A DNA stretch of 64,000 nt from Cloacibacterium caeni (GCF_907163105.1 NZ_OU015321.1:1054001-1118000); one strand, 5' to 3'; positions 40,989-50,672 are shown, counted from the stretch's first letter. Notes: a model not told the origin generated them from the letters alone. A program made the numbers and translations.

Positions 40989-40996
40989 TATCTTTG
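40989..40996 (+). promoter_or_regulatory. -7 promoter box ending 5 nt before pnuC (leaderless candidate)
   Basis: TATCTTTG (40989-40996) is an exact TAnnTTTG match, and the pnuC ATG is at 41002. The remaining 190 bp of the divergent gap holds nothing else recognisable. Confidence 0.5.
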
Positions 40997-41001
40997 AAAC
41001 A

Positions 41002-41664
41002 ATGAATTTGTACGAACTTTTTCTCAAACCTTACGAAACCTACACCAATTTTCAGATTTTTCTGGAAGCAACGGCAGCTATTTTCGGGTTGCTGAGTGTC
41101 TATTTTTCTATCAAAAAAAACATTTGGGTTTATCCTACAGGTATTATTTCTACGGCGCTTTATGTTTATATACTCTTTAATTTTGGGCTTTTAGGAGATG
41201 CAATGATTAATGTGTATTATACGATTATGAGCATTTATGGCTGGATTCTTTGGTCGGCCAGTTCAGAAGATAATATCCACGTAGAAGTTTCGTGGGCAAA
41301 CTTTAAACAATGGATTTTTGCCACAGTTTTATTTGTCTTCAGTTTAGGATTAGTTACCCTCATTTATTATTATAAACCCGCAATTGACAATCATTTTTCT
41401 ACCGAAAATGTAAATTTAGGTTTACATCATCTCGATTGGGCAAATTGGCTAGATGTCTTCACCACTTCTATATTTTTAGTAGGAATGTGGCTCATGGCAA
41501 AAAGAAAAATAGAAAACTGGATTTTTTGGATGATTGGCGATTTCATTTGCATTCCGATGATGCTCTACAAAGGTCTAGGAATAACTTCGGTGCAATATTT
41601 GGTTTTTACAGTAATGGCTTATCTAGGATATTTAGAATGGAAAAAATCAATCAAAAAAATGTAA
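41002..41664 (+). CDS. pnuC: Nicotinamide riboside transporter PnuC
   Basis: The 220-residue membrane protein has seven predicted spans and PnuC motifs: the N-terminal ATAAIFGLLSVYFSIKKNIWVYP, NVYYTIMSIYGWILW (W-x3-NxxY region) and the C-terminal KGLGITSVQYLVFTVMAYLGYLEW. It facilitates uptake of nicotinamide riboside for NAD synthesis, driven by later phosphorylation by NadR/NRK, which is not in the window. It lies 60 bp upstream of dapF with that gene's own promoter box between them. Confidence 0.93.
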   Translation: MNLYELFLKPYETYTNFQIFLEATAAIFGLLSVYFSIKKNIWVYPTGIISTALYVYILFNFGLLGDAMINVYYTIMSIYGWILWSASSEDNIHVEVSWANFKQWIFATVLFVFSLGLVTLIYYYKPAIDNHFSTENVNLGLHHLDWANWLDVFTTSIFLVGMWLMAKRKIENWIFWMIGDFICIPMMLYKGLGITSVQYLVFTVMAYLGYLEWKKSIKKM

Positions 41665-41683
41665 ATATTCTAATAATCTAAGA

Positions 41684-41691
41684 TATATTTG
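41684..41691 (+). promoter_or_regulatory. -7 promoter box (TATATTTG) for dapF
   Basis: TATATTTG matches TAnnTTTG, 33 nt before the dapF ATG at 41725. Confidence 0.5.
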
Positions 41692-41724
41692 CAAACTTAT
41701 TCATTATTTCAACTTTAAAAATTA

Positions 41725-42510
41725 ATGACAACACTAGATTTTTATAAATATCAAGGAACAGGAAACGATTTTGTAATGATAGACAATCGTGACTTGAGTT
41801 TCCCAAAAGATACAGAAATCATCAAAAAACTCTGCGACAGACGTTTCGGAATTGGTGGTGATGGACTTATTTTACTAGAAAATGCAGCAGAAGGAAATTT
41901 TAAAACAGATTTCAAAATGGTGTATTACAATTCGGACGGAAATGAATCTACCATGTGTGGAAATGGCGGAAGATGTATTGTAGCTTTTGCTCATTTTTTA
42001 GACATTTTCGAGGATAAATGTACGTTTCTTGCCATCGATGGTTTACATGAAGCCGAAATGAATTTCGGAACGGTTAAACTGAAAATGATAGATGTAGAAA
42101 ATATTAAAAACATTGATGAAAATTTTGAACTCAATACGGGTTCTCCTCATTTTGTGAAATATGTAGAAAATTTAGAAAATTTCGATGTTTACAAAAATGG
42201 TTATTCCATCAGAAATTCTGAAAGATACGCTCAAGAAGGCATCAATGTAAATTTTGTAGAAAAAACTGCTGAAAATAAAATCTTCGTGAGAACTTATGAA
42301 CGTGGTGTAGAAGACGAAACTTACAGTTGTGGAACGGGTGTAACTGCCTGTTCACTGGTTTATATGCTTCAAAATCATGTAGAAAAAGTAGACGTAAAAG
42401 TTCTGGGCGGAAATCTAAAAGTATATGCAGAAAAAGCAGAAAACGGTTTTAAAAACGTTTGGCTAGAAGGTCCCGCAAAACAAGTTTTCAAAGGAAAAAT
42501 CAATTTATAA
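41725..42510 (+). CDS. dapF: Diaminopimelate epimerase
   Basis: The 261-residue PLP-independent racemase has the two catalytic cysteines: Cys78 in STMCGNGGRC and Cys202 in YSCGTGVTA, plus the N-terminal FYKYQGTGNDFV. It converts LL- to meso-diaminopimelate for lysine and peptidoglycan. Length is a little shorter than E. coli DapF. It is the first of a run with mltG, 87 bp downstream, both serving cell-wall synthesis; the gap holds a degraded repeat tract. Confidence 0.96.
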   Translation: MTTLDFYKYQGTGNDFVMIDNRDLSFPKDTEIIKKLCDRRFGIGGDGLILLENAAEGNFKTDFKMVYYNSDGNESTMCGNGGRCIVAFAHFLDIFEDKCTFLAIDGLHEAEMNFGTVKLKMIDVENIKNIDENFELNTGSPHFVKYVENLENFDVYKNGYSIRNSERYAQEGINVNFVEKTAENKIFVRTYERGVEDETYSCGTGVTACSLVYMLQNHVEKVDVKVLGGNLKVYAEKAENGFKNVWLEGPAKQVFKGKINL

Positions 42511-42589
42511 TGCAATCGGCTGTCAGCATTCTGCAATCAGCTAACTAAAAATAAATGCCAAAAGCTGAAAGCTGAAGGCAGAAAGCAAT
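42511..42589. repeat. Degraded GCAATCAGC/GCTGAAAGC repeat tract between dapF and mltG
   Basis: The gap contains GCAATCGGC, GCAATCAGC, AGCTGAAAGCTGAAGGC and GCAGAAAGC in imperfect series. This is the intergenic relative of the in-frame tracts in copA (5049-5106) and hemN (37682-37745). Confidence 0.65.
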
Positions 42590-42597
42590 AATTATTT

Positions 42598-43635
42598 ATG
42601 AAAAAAGGTTGTTCTATCATCGCCGTTATTGGGCTAATCGTTTTTTTGATTGGCGGATACTTTGCATTTAATTTTTTGAAAAAATATAAACTCGGAAACG
42701 TAGCAAAAGAAGGCTATATTCTCGTTCCGACAGGTGCAAATTTCGAACAAGTTCTTGATTCTATCTCTCCTTATCTTAAAAATAAAGAAAGTTTCAAAGA
42801 AGTAGCACTAAAGAAAAATCTTGACCAAAAAATTAAGCCTGGTCGTTATAAAATTGAATCAGGAACAGATAACACAGACTTGGTAAACATGATTAAGGCT
42901 GGAAACCAAACAGAAAGCAGTTTCAGAATTGGAGATTTCAATGATGTTTATCAAATGATAGGAAGAGTTTCTAGAAAAACAGAAGCAGATTCTTTAACTT
43001 TTGTCAAAGAATTCAATAAAATTGCTGTTTCGAAAGGTTATAATAACGCCGAAGATTTAAAAAAATATTTCTTTGCAGACACTTATCAATTCTTTTGGAC
43101 GGTAAAACCTGCGGAATTTTTTGAAAAATTCGAAAATCAATATCAAGAATTTTGGAACGAAGAAAGACTTGCCAAAGAGAGAAAACTCAACCTTTCTAGA
43201 GAAGAAATTTATGCACTAGCTTCTATTGTTTACAAAGAATCTGGCGGAAAAACAGATGAACAAAAAACCATCGCAGGATTGTATCTTAATCGTGTAAGAA
43301 AAGGCATGAAACTACAATCTGACCCGACTGTAATTTATGCGATTAATAAGGAAAACAACTTTACTCAAGATATTAAAAGAGTGCTTTACAAGCATCTTTC
43401 CTTCCCTTCTCCTTACAATACTTATGCAGTAAAAGGAATTCCACCGGGACCAATTTGCGTGGTCGACAAAAGTTCTGTAGATGCTGTTCTAAACGCAGAA
43501 AATAACAATTATATTTACATGTGTGCCGACCCAAAAAGAATGGGTTATCATAAATTTACAGACAATGATGTAGAACACGCTGCGAATGCAAAAGCTTATC
43601 AAGATTGGCTAAATTCTAAAAACATTACTCAATAA
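42598..43635 (+). CDS. mltG: Endolytic murein transglycosylase
   Basis: The 345-residue protein has an N-terminal membrane anchor (about 5-27), a LysM-like/YceG N-domain, and the catalytic region ALASIVYKESGGK, whose Glu is the expected general acid, followed by AGLYLNRVRKGMKLQSDPTV and TYAVKGIPPGPICVVDKSSV. MltG cuts nascent glycan chains at the inner membrane and sets glycan length. It follows dapF, separated by a repeat tract, and is ended by a terminator at 43675. Confidence 0.94.
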   Translation: MKKGCSIIAVIGLIVFLIGGYFAFNFLKKYKLGNVAKEGYILVPTGANFEQVLDSISPYLKNKESFKEVALKKNLDQKIKPGRYKIESGTDNTDLVNMIKAGNQTESSFRIGDFNDVYQMIGRVSRKTEADSLTFVKEFNKIAVSKGYNNAEDLKKYFFADTYQFFWTVKPAEFFEKFENQYQEFWNEERLAKERKLNLSREEIYALASIVYKESGGKTDEQKTIAGLYLNRVRKGMKLQSDPTVIYAINKENNFTQDIKRVLYKHLSFPSPYNTYAVKGIPPGPICVVDKSSVDAVLNAENNNYIYMCADPKRMGYHKFTDNDVEHAANAKAYQDWLNSKNITQ

Positions 43636-43674
43636 ATTAACAAAAATTTAACTTTTTTAAGTTTAACATAATTA

Positions 43675-43710
43675 AGATTTCTGCGTCTAATTCACAGAAA
43701 TCTTTTTATT
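43675..43710 (+). terminator. Intrinsic terminator after mltG
   Basis: AGATTTCTG (43675-43683) pairs with CAGAAATCT (43694-43702), followed by a T-rich run. Confidence 0.85.
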
Positions 43711-43769
43711 TATTAAAAATTAAAAAAATAATCTGGAGCGAAAAATTTAGCTTCACAACACAAAAATTA

Positions 43770-46292
43770 ATGAAGATGATTCAAACAGAAATTCTAAATT
43801 TAATTACCAAAAAAACACTAGGTCTAACACTCGTTCTTTCTGCTGCTGCAATGGCTTTTGCACAAGAAAAACAACAAATTTCAGGTAAAATTGTAGATGC
43901 ACAAAACAATGCTGTTCCTTATGCTTCTATCTCTTTTAGCAATAAAACCGTAAAAGAAAATGCTGCGCTTTTTAGCGATGCTACCTTAACCGATGAGAAA
44001 GGAAACTTTACCATTAACCTTATTCCTGGAAACTACGAAATCACCATTGACGCAGTAGATTTCAAAAAATTAGTGGTTACTAAAAGCATCGGGCAAAATC
44101 CTAATTTAGGAAACATAAAAATAGAATCTGAACAACAAGTTACCAACGCAAAAACCAAAGATATAGAAGGTGTAACTCTTACCTCTACTGCAAAACCTTA
44201 CAAAATAGAGCTCGATAAAAGAACGTATGATGTAAACCAAGATATTATCAGCAAAGGTGGAAGCCTTCAAGATGTTTTACAAAATGTACCTTCAATTTCT
44301 GTAGATACAGATGGAACAGTTTCGATGAGAGGAAGCTCTAATGTAAGATTTTTGATTAATGGAAAACCTTCTGCTTTACTTGGTATAGATGATGGCGCAA
44401 ATGCATTACAATCTATTCCCGCAGATCAAATAGACAGAATTGAGGTAATTACCAATCCTTCTTCTAAATTTGAAGCAAGTGGAACGGCTGGAATTTTAAA
44501 TATTATCTTAAAAAAGAATAAAAAAGTTGGTCTTAACGGAAGCGTTACAGGAACACTAGGCTATCTACCACAAACCAATCTTAATACTAATCTTAGCATT
44601 AGAAAAGGAAACTTGACATGGTTTTTAAATGGTGGTGGTGGTTATAGAGAATCTAAAAACACTAATACTAACAAAGCTAATTATTTCAATGCAGTAGATC
44701 CTAAAGACAGAACTTCTTTTGACTTAGAATCTGTTTCTAAGAATAAAAATAAAAACTATAATGCATCTACAGGATTCATTTATGATATAAATGAGAAGAC
44801 TTCTGTAAACGTGTCGGGAACAGTTAGAAAATTTAACAGTGAAAATGCTGGAGATATTAACTACGATTATTATTTCTTAGATGGAACTCAATCTTTTACT
44901 AAAAGAGAGAATAGAGGAAATAATGACAATCTTGCATTACAAGGAGACTTCGGATTGGATCATAAATTTGATAACCACGGACAAAACATTTCATTATCAT
45001 TAAGTCTACAAAAAAATAAGTCAGAAAATGACACTCACGTAGACGAAAAAGACAATAACATTTTAGTTTTAGAAGATAAAATTAACCAAAATACCACTAA
45101 TAAAAACACCATTGGTAAAGTGGATTATGAACTTCCTATTGGTGATAAATCTAAATTAGAAGCTGGTTATAGATTAGATATTAACTCTAATAATTACTCT
45201 AATGATGTTCAAGAAAGATTATCTGCAAATTCTAATTTTGCTTACCTACCTAAATACACTTATGATGCAGATTATAAAGAAACTTTTAATGCTGCATACA
45301 TACAGTTCAAAAGCAAAATTGGAAATCTAGGATATCAATTAGGTCTTAGAAATGAATATTCTAATATCGATATTAAATATCAAAATCTTATTCCAACAGA
45401 TAACATTGATAAAAACAAGAGTTATAATAATTTATTCCCTAGTGTTTTCTTAAGCTATGAAATCACAAAGAGTAACCAAATTCTTGTTAACTACTCTAAA
45501 AGAATAGATAGACCTCGTTCTTTCTTTATGATTCCTAATCCAAGTTATTCTGATAATCAAAACATATTTTTAGGAAACATAGATTTAAATCCTTCGTATG
45601 TGGATTCATTTGAACTAGGTTACAGTATTTCAAAAAATAAGTTAACCATCAATCCTACTCTTTATTTCAAACATACAGAAGATGATGTTAAAATGCTTGT
45701 ATTTGCTGACAAAGGTGTATTTAACACTAAACCTATTAACCTTGGAACTAATGACAGATATGGTTTAGACCTTAACTTCAATTGGGAGGCAACCAAATGG
45801 TTAAGATTAATGGGTAATTTTGATTTATTTGGATATACTAATAAAGGCATCTATTTTGATAGTAATATTTTATCAGAGCCTATGTCTTTTGAAGGAAGCG
45901 GATTATCTGTAAGATCTAGAATTACCACAAGTTTTAGAGTAGATAAAACCTTTAATTTTCAGTTACAAGGATTCTACAGAGGTGCAGAAAACACCAAAAG
46001 TACAGATAGAAGAGACATGTACGCCATTAACTTTGGTGCTTCTAAAACAGTCTTAAAAGGAAATGGAACGATTACATTTAACATTCAGGATATATTTAAT
46101 ACCAGAGCAATGAGAAATGTGACAAGAACTGCAGAATTTACACGTGAAAACTACATGCAGTGGCAACCAAGACAGTTTGCTCTTTCTTTCTCATACAGAT
46201 TTAAACAAGGAGAAAAAGTAGAACAACCCAAGAAGAAAAAAGATATTAACAGCAATGACCAAGGTAGTGATGACCAAATGCCACCAATGTAA
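43770..46292 (+). CDS. TonB-dependent-receptor-like outer-membrane beta-barrel protein
   Basis: The 840-residue protein has a signal peptide (about 1-31, ending AFAQ), a carboxypeptidase-regulatory-like (CarbopepD_reg_2) domain (ISGKIVDAQNNAVPYASISF), a plug-like segment (GSLQDVLQNVPSISVDTDGT, then VRFLINGKPSALLG and RIEVITNPSSKFEASG) and a large barrel. It resembles the outer-membrane family often named OMP_b-brl_3. The C-terminus carries a Lys/Gln-rich tail (about 815-840) beyond the last barrel strand. No SusD-like partner is adjacent; ligand unknown. Confidence 0.85.
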   Translation: MKMIQTEILNLITKKTLGLTLVLSAAAMAFAQEKQQISGKIVDAQNNAVPYASISFSNKTVKENAALFSDATLTDEKGNFTINLIPGNYEITIDAVDFKKLVVTKSIGQNPNLGNIKIESEQQVTNAKTKDIEGVTLTSTAKPYKIELDKRTYDVNQDIISKGGSLQDVLQNVPSISVDTDGTVSMRGSSNVRFLINGKPSALLGIDDGANALQSIPADQIDRIEVITNPSSKFEASGTAGILNIILKKNKKVGLNGSVTGTLGYLPQTNLNTNLSIRKGNLTWFLNGGGGYRESKNTNTNKANYFNAVDPKDRTSFDLESVSKNKNKNYNASTGFIYDINEKTSVNVSGTVRKFNSENAGDINYDYYFLDGTQSFTKRENRGNNDNLALQGDFGLDHKFDNHGQNISLSLSLQKNKSENDTHVDEKDNNILVLEDKINQNTTNKNTIGKVDYELPIGDKSKLEAGYRLDINSNNYSNDVQERLSANSNFAYLPKYTYDADYKETFNAAYIQFKSKIGNLGYQLGLRNEYSNIDIKYQNLIPTDNIDKNKSYNNLFPSVFLSYEITKSNQILVNYSKRIDRPRSFFMIPNPSYSDNQNIFLGNIDLNPSYVDSFELGYSISKNKLTINPTLYFKHTEDDVKMLVFADKGVFNTKPINLGTNDRYGLDLNFNWEATKWLRLMGNFDLFGYTNKGIYFDSNILSEPMSFEGSGLSVRSRITTSFRVDKTFNFQLQGFYRGAENTKSTDRRDMYAINFGASKTVLKGNGTITFNIQDIFNTRAMRNVTRTAEFTRENYMQWQPRQFALSFSYRFKQGEKVEQPKKKKDINSNDQGSDDQMPPM

Positions 46293-46300
46293 TAAAAACA

Positions 46301-46330
46301 AAATCCGAGAAAAATTTCTCGGATTTTTTT
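46301..46330. terminator. Bidirectional terminator
   Basis: AAATCCGAGAAA (46301-46312) pairs with TTTCTCGGATTT (46315-46326), flanked by A- and T-runs, between the convergent beta-barrel and cytidylyltransferase genes. Confidence 0.9.
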
Positions 46331-46766
46331 ATTTATCTAGCTTCGCTTTTTCAGCTTCGTAGATTCTTTTTCTTAAATCTGTGGAAGAAAATCGATGATC
46401 TCTTTTATTGTAATAAATTTCAATTCCTTTTTCCTCACAATATTGCCTTCCCGTGAAATCTTTGTCTTTATATTCATCACCAATAATTCTCACATCAATA
46501 ACAAAAGACCTTAAAATATCTTCTAAATCCTGCTCTGTATAATATGGAACGATTTCATCTACTGCATTCACAGCTTTTAGCTGAATATAGCGTTCTACAA
46601 CCGTTTGAGTAGGTTTATTTTTAGTAGGTCTGTCATAAGCTGGGTCTAATTGCAGCCCAACAATCAAATAATCGCAAACCGTTTTTGCTTCTTCTAACAT
46701 CTTGATATGACCCGCATGAAGCAAATCAAATGATGAAAAAGTAATTCCTATTTTTTGGGTTTTCAT
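46329..46766 (-). CDS. Cytidylyltransferase-family protein (glycerol-3-phosphate cytidylyltransferase-like)
   Basis: The 145-residue nucleotidyltransferase has the HxGH motif in FDLLHAGHIKMLEEA (about residues 14-28), a C-terminal STDLRKRIYE in the ISSTxxR position and a TagD-like length. TagD-type enzymes make CDP-glycerol; related proteins use ethanolamine, ribitol or heptose phosphates. It sits six bases from galE in the same orientation, so a part in cell-surface carbohydrate synthesis is likely, though the substrate is not fixed. Confidence 0.87.
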   Translation of the reverse strand: MKTQKIGITFSSFDLLHAGHIKMLEEAKTVCDYLIVGLQLDPAYDRPTKNKPTQTVVERYIQLKAVNAVDEIVPYYTEQDLEDILRSFVIDVRIIGDEYKDKDFTGRQYCEEKGIEIYYNKRDHRFSSTDLRKRIYEAEKAKLDK

Positions 46767-46772
46767 AGAATT

Positions 46773-47792
46773 TTATTTTTCTCTAGTTTCTAAATATTTT
46801 TGCCATTGCCAAACGGTTCTGAGTGCCTCTTCTAATGAAGTTTCAGATTTCCAACCGAGTTCTTTTTCAGCTTTGTCAGCATTCGCATAAGCGATGGTAA
46901 TGTCTCCTGCTCTTCTTTCACAAATTTGGTAAGGAACCGCTACATCATTGGCTTTTTCAAAAGCATGAACTACTTCAAGAACTGAACTTCCTTTTCCTGT
47001 TCCTAGGTTATAAATATCTACCAGCGTTTCAGAGTTTTCAGAAATTAATTTCTGCAAAGCTTTTACATGCGCTTTTGCCAAATCTACCACATAAATATAG
47101 TCTCTGATTGCGGTTCCATCTTCGGTATCATAATCATTTCCCCAAACCGAAAGTTTCTCACGAACTCCAGCTGCAGTTTGCATTACATAAGGTACTAAAT
47201 TATTCGGAATTCCGATTGGCAGTTCTCCTAATTTTGCTGAAGGATGTGCTCCAATTGGATTGAAATACCTCAACAAAGTCACTTTTTTCTGATGAGCGGT
47301 TGCAAAATCTTTCAAGATTTCTTCGCCCATTTGTTTGGTTTTTCCGTAAGAAGATTCAGGTAATTTTAAAACTGTTTCTTCGTCTATTGGCATCTTATCA
47401 GCTTGTCCGTAAACCGTACAGCTAGAGCTAAAAATGAAATTAGAAATATTTCTTTCTTTCATTTCTTGCAAAAGATTTAGAAGAGAGAACAAATTATTTT
47501 CATAATAATCAATAGGTTTCACTTGAGATTCGCCTACAGCTTTATACGCTGCAAAATGAATACAACCTTCGATTTTGTGAGCATCAAAAACTTGTTTAAG
47601 TAATTCCTTTCTTTTTAAATCAAAAGGATAGAAAATAGGTTTTTTGCCCGTGATTTCTTCTATATTTTTAAGAATAAATCTTTCGGTATTGGATAAATCA
47701 TCAATGATGACTACTTCAAAATTGTTATTGAGAAGTTCTACAACGGTGTGAGAACCAATATATCCTAATCCGCCTGTTACGAGTATTGTCAT
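46773..47792 (-). CDS. galE: UDP-glucose 4-epimerase
   Basis: The 339-residue short-chain dehydrogenase has the NAD motif TGGLGYIGSHTVVELL, the conserved DDLSN, the catalytic Ser in SSSCTVYG and the Tyr/Lys pair in YGKTK (SSYGKTKQMGEE), with RYFNPIGAHPS and the C-terminal GWKSETSLEEALRTVW. It interconverts UDP-glucose and UDP-galactose for polysaccharides and glycan. Neighbours are a DegT aminotransferase and the cytidylyltransferase, all minus strand. Confidence 0.96.
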   Translation of the reverse strand: MTILVTGGLGYIGSHTVVELLNNNFEVVIIDDLSNTERFILKNIEEITGKKPIFYPFDLKRKELLKQVFDAHKIEGCIHFAAYKAVGESQVKPIDYYENNLFSLLNLLQEMKERNISNFIFSSSCTVYGQADKMPIDEETVLKLPESSYGKTKQMGEEILKDFATAHQKKVTLLRYFNPIGAHPSAKLGELPIGIPNNLVPYVMQTAAGVREKLSVWGNDYDTEDGTAIRDYIYVVDLAKAHVKALQKLISENSETLVDIYNLGTGKGSSVLEVVHAFEKANDVAVPYQICERRAGDITIAYANADKAEKELGWKSETSLEEALRTVWQWQKYLETREK

Positions 47793-47828
47793 GATTATTT
47801 TATTATACTTTCAGAATTCTAATTAGAT

Positions 47829-48953
47829 TTATTTCATAAACTCCAATACAGAATCAGTAATAAACTTCAATTGCTCCTCTTCTAATTCTGTGTGCATTGG
47901 TAAAGAAATCACTTGGTCTAATAATTTATCTGTGTTTACAAAATCTGCATCATTAGATTCTTGGTAATATGCCTTTTGTTTTCTTAGCGCAACTGGATAA
48001 TAAATCATCGCTGGAATTTCTTTTTCGGCTAAAAACGCTTGTAATTCATTTCTTTTTCCGTTTAAAATTCTAAGTGTATATTGATGGAAAACGTGTGTAG
48101 AGTTTTCTGATCTTTTCGGTATTAAAATATTAGGATGATTCGCAAAAGCTTTGTCATAATAATCTGCAGCACTTCTTCTTGCAGTATTATAAGAATCCAA
48201 AAGCGGAAGTTTTACTCTTAGAACCGCAGCTTGAACGCTGTCTAATCTAGAATTCACACCTACTTCATCGTGATAATAACGCTTGTACATTCCGTGGTTT
48301 ACAATTCCGCGCATTTTGTAAGCCAATTCATCATCATTGGTAAAAATAGCACCACCATCTCCATAACAACCTAAATTTTTAGATGGGAAAAAACTTGTGG
48401 TACCAATAGTTCCCATAGTTCCAGATTTTTTTACTGTACCATCAGAAAAAGTATAATCTGCACCAATTCCTTGACAATTATCTTCTACTACGAATAAATT
48501 ATGTTCTTTTGCTACTTCTAAAACAGCTTCCATATTAGCACATTGTCCGAACAAATGCACAGGAATAATCGCTTTCGTTTTTGGAGTAATCGCGGCTTTT
48601 AATTTTTCAATATCAATATTGAAAGTATCATAATCTACATCTACTAAAACTGATTTTAATTTTAAAAGATGAACCACTTCTACCGTTGCCGCAAAAGTGA
48701 AATCCGCCGTAATAACCTCATCACCAGGTTGTAAATCTAGCGCCATCAAAGCGATTTGTAAAGCATCTGTACCATTAGCACAAGGTATTACGTGTTTTAC
48801 ACCAAGATATTGCTCTAATTCTTTTTGAAAATTTTGAACTTCTGGACCATTGATGAACATAGCACTTTGCATCACATTAAGCACCTTTTCATCAACTTCA
48901 TTTTTTATTTTTTGATACTGACTTTGTAAGTCAACCATTTGGATTTTTTTCAT
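47829..48953 (-). CDS. DegT/DnrJ/EryC1/StrS sugar aminotransferase
   Basis: The 374-residue PLP enzyme has the fold-type I signature: ANGTDALQIALMALDLQPGDEV, VVEDNCQGIGADY with the PLP-stacking Asp, and the Schiff-base Lys in TSFFPSKNLGCYGDGGA (about residue 195). Such enzymes add an amino group to nucleotide-linked keto-sugars. The ATG at 48953 is preferred because the frame from 48971 lies over a TAnnTTTG box. It is 36 bp from galE and probably in one operon with it and the cytidylyltransferase for a surface amino sugar. Confidence 0.92.
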   Translation of the reverse strand: MKKIQMVDLQSQYQKIKNEVDEKVLNVMQSAMFINGPEVQNFQKELEQYLGVKHVIPCANGTDALQIALMALDLQPGDEVITADFTFAATVEVVHLLKLKSVLVDVDYDTFNIDIEKLKAAITPKTKAIIPVHLFGQCANMEAVLEVAKEHNLFVVEDNCQGIGADYTFSDGTVKKSGTMGTIGTTSFFPSKNLGCYGDGGAIFTNDDELAYKMRGIVNHGMYKRYYHDEVGVNSRLDSVQAAVLRVKLPLLDSYNTARRSAADYYDKAFANHPNILIPKRSENSTHVFHQYTLRILNGKRNELQAFLAEKEIPAMIYYPVALRKQKAYYQESNDADFVNTDKLLDQVISLPMHTELEEEQLKFITDSVLEFMK

Positions 48954-48968
48954 TTCTAAAAATTTTAG

Positions 48969-48976
48969 CAAAAATA
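48969..48976 (-). promoter_or_regulatory. -7 promoter box (TATTTTTG) for the DegT-galE-cytidylyltransferase operon
   Basis: Read on the minus strand as TATTTTTG, 15 nt upstream of the ATG at 48953. Confidence 0.5.
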
Positions 48977-49044
48977 CGGAAATTGTAAGGAAAAATAAGT
49001 GAATTTTTTAAAATAGATATTGTCAAAAATATTTTAAATTCGTA

Positions 49045-49052
49045 TAAATTTG
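49045..49052 (+). promoter_or_regulatory. -7 promoter box ending 5 nt before the subtilase gene (leaderless candidate)
   Basis: TAAATTTG (TAnnTTTG) ends at 49052, with a TTG 22 nt upstream as a possible -33; the ATG is at 49058. Confidence 0.5.
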
Positions 49053-49057
49053 AAAAA

Positions 49058-50653
49058 ATGAGAAAAATCATTCAATTATACTTTCTACTCTTTTTTAGTT
49101 TTGCTTTTTCACAAACAGAATTGGTATTTGTTTACTTCAAAGACAAACCAAATGCTTCTGCTTTTTTAGCCAATCCTCTTTCAGAATTATCACAAAAAGC
49201 CATTGACAGAAGAAGTAATCTAGGAATATCTATTACCGCTCAAGATGCACCAATAGAACCAGCATATATTCAGAATATACAAAATTTGGGATTTACCGTT
49301 AATGATAAATCAAAATGGCTCAATGGTGTTGCCGTGAATGCTACAGCAGCTCAAATTACTCAATTACAAGCCGAACCTTATGTATTAAAAGTAGAAAGTT
49401 TTGTAAAAAACAATCCTTCTGGAAAAATTTCTAAAAAAGAGAAATTTCCAAAAAATTTATCTGCAAAAATTAACTTTAATTACGGAAATTCTTTAGCTCA
49501 AATAGAACAAGTAAACTTGAGAACGCTTCATGTACAAGGTTTTACAGGCACTGGAGTTTCCATTGCAGTCATAGACACGGGATTTCCAACAGTAAATACT
49601 GGTTCTGCATTTGCTAGAATGAGAAGCAATAATCAAATTAAACACGTTTATAATTTCATCTCAAAAAATACAGATGTTTATAATACATCTCTCAATAGCC
49701 ACGGAACCAATTGCTTAGGAATTATTGGTGGTTATCTTGACGGAACTTTTGTGGGAGCCGCTCCAGATGCAGACTTTTATTTATACGCAACAGAAGATGG
49801 AACTAAAGAAATTCCAGAAGAAGAATTATATTGGATTCAAGCAGCAGAAGAAGCTGATAGAAAGGGAGTTGACATCATTTCTACCTCTTTAGGTTATGCA
49901 GATTTTTTTGATGACAGCCGTTATGATTATTCTTATTCTCAAATGAATGGAACTACTTCATTTATTGCAAGAGCCGCACAAATTGCTTCAGAAAAAGGAA
50001 TAATAGTAGTAGTAGCTGCAGGAAATGAAGGGAACCTAACATGGAAATACATTGTAACACCTGCAGATAACGAAAAAGTTTTTACTATTGGAGGCGTAGA
50101 TAGTACAGGAAATCCTTCTATTTTTACTTCTTTTGGCCCAAATTCTTCAGGAAAAGTTAAACCAGATGCTTCTGCTAGAGCAACTTCTACCTACTTTGCA
50201 TATAATAATGGTGCATATCCTGGAAATGGAACTTCTTATGCTACCCCACTTTCTGCTGGTGGTATTGCTTGTTTATTACAAGCTATTCCAAATTCTACTA
50301 ACAGAGAATTATTAAAAAATAGTTTGAGACAAACTGCATCTCTATACCCTAATTATACTGACCAACTAGGCTATGGAATTTTAAATTTTGGGCAAGTTCT
50401 TTCATCTTTCCTAAAAACAAATGAGTTTTATTCACAAAATAAGGCAATTGTATATCCTAATCCTGCAAAACAAGAAATCAATATTTCTTCTACACAAAAA
50501 ATTGAAAAAATATCTGTTTATAATAGTTTAGGCCAATTTTTATTCGACTCGAAAACCACTAAAATTAATATTGACAAACTAGAAAAAGGATTGTATTTTT
50601 TAAAAATCAAAACCCCTTCTTCTGAAACTGTAGAAAAATTCATCAAAGAATAA
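49058..50653 (+). CDS. S8 subtilisin-like serine protease with T9SS type A sorting domain
   Basis: The 531-residue protein has a signal peptide (about 1-18), an inhibitor-like propeptide (about 20-125), an S8 catalytic domain with Asp173 (VIDTGFP), His215 (NSHGTNCLG) and Ser393 (GTSYATPLSAG), and a C-terminal Por secretion (type A) domain with YPNPAKQEINISS and GQFLFDSKTTKINIDKLEKG. It should leave the cell through the type IX system and act as an extracellular or surface protease. A terminator hairpin follows. Confidence 0.95.
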   Translation: MRKIIQLYFLLFFSFAFSQTELVFVYFKDKPNASAFLANPLSELSQKAIDRRSNLGISITAQDAPIEPAYIQNIQNLGFTVNDKSKWLNGVAVNATAAQITQLQAEPYVLKVESFVKNNPSGKISKKEKFPKNLSAKINFNYGNSLAQIEQVNLRTLHVQGFTGTGVSIAVIDTGFPTVNTGSAFARMRSNNQIKHVYNFISKNTDVYNTSLNSHGTNCLGIIGGYLDGTFVGAAPDADFYLYATEDGTKEIPEEELYWIQAAEEADRKGVDIISTSLGYADFFDDSRYDYSYSQMNGTTSFIARAAQIASEKGIIVVVAAGNEGNLTWKYIVTPADNEKVFTIGGVDSTGNPSIFTSFGPNSSGKVKPDASARATSTYFAYNNGAYPGNGTSYATPLSAGGIACLLQAIPNSTNRELLKNSLRQTASLYPNYTDQLGYGILNFGQVLSSFLKTNEFYSQNKAIVYPNPAKQEINISSTQKIEKISVYNSLGQFLFDSKTTKINIDKLEKGLYFLKIKTPSSETVEKFIKE

Positions 50654-50672
50654 TTAAAACAAACACTAAAAA

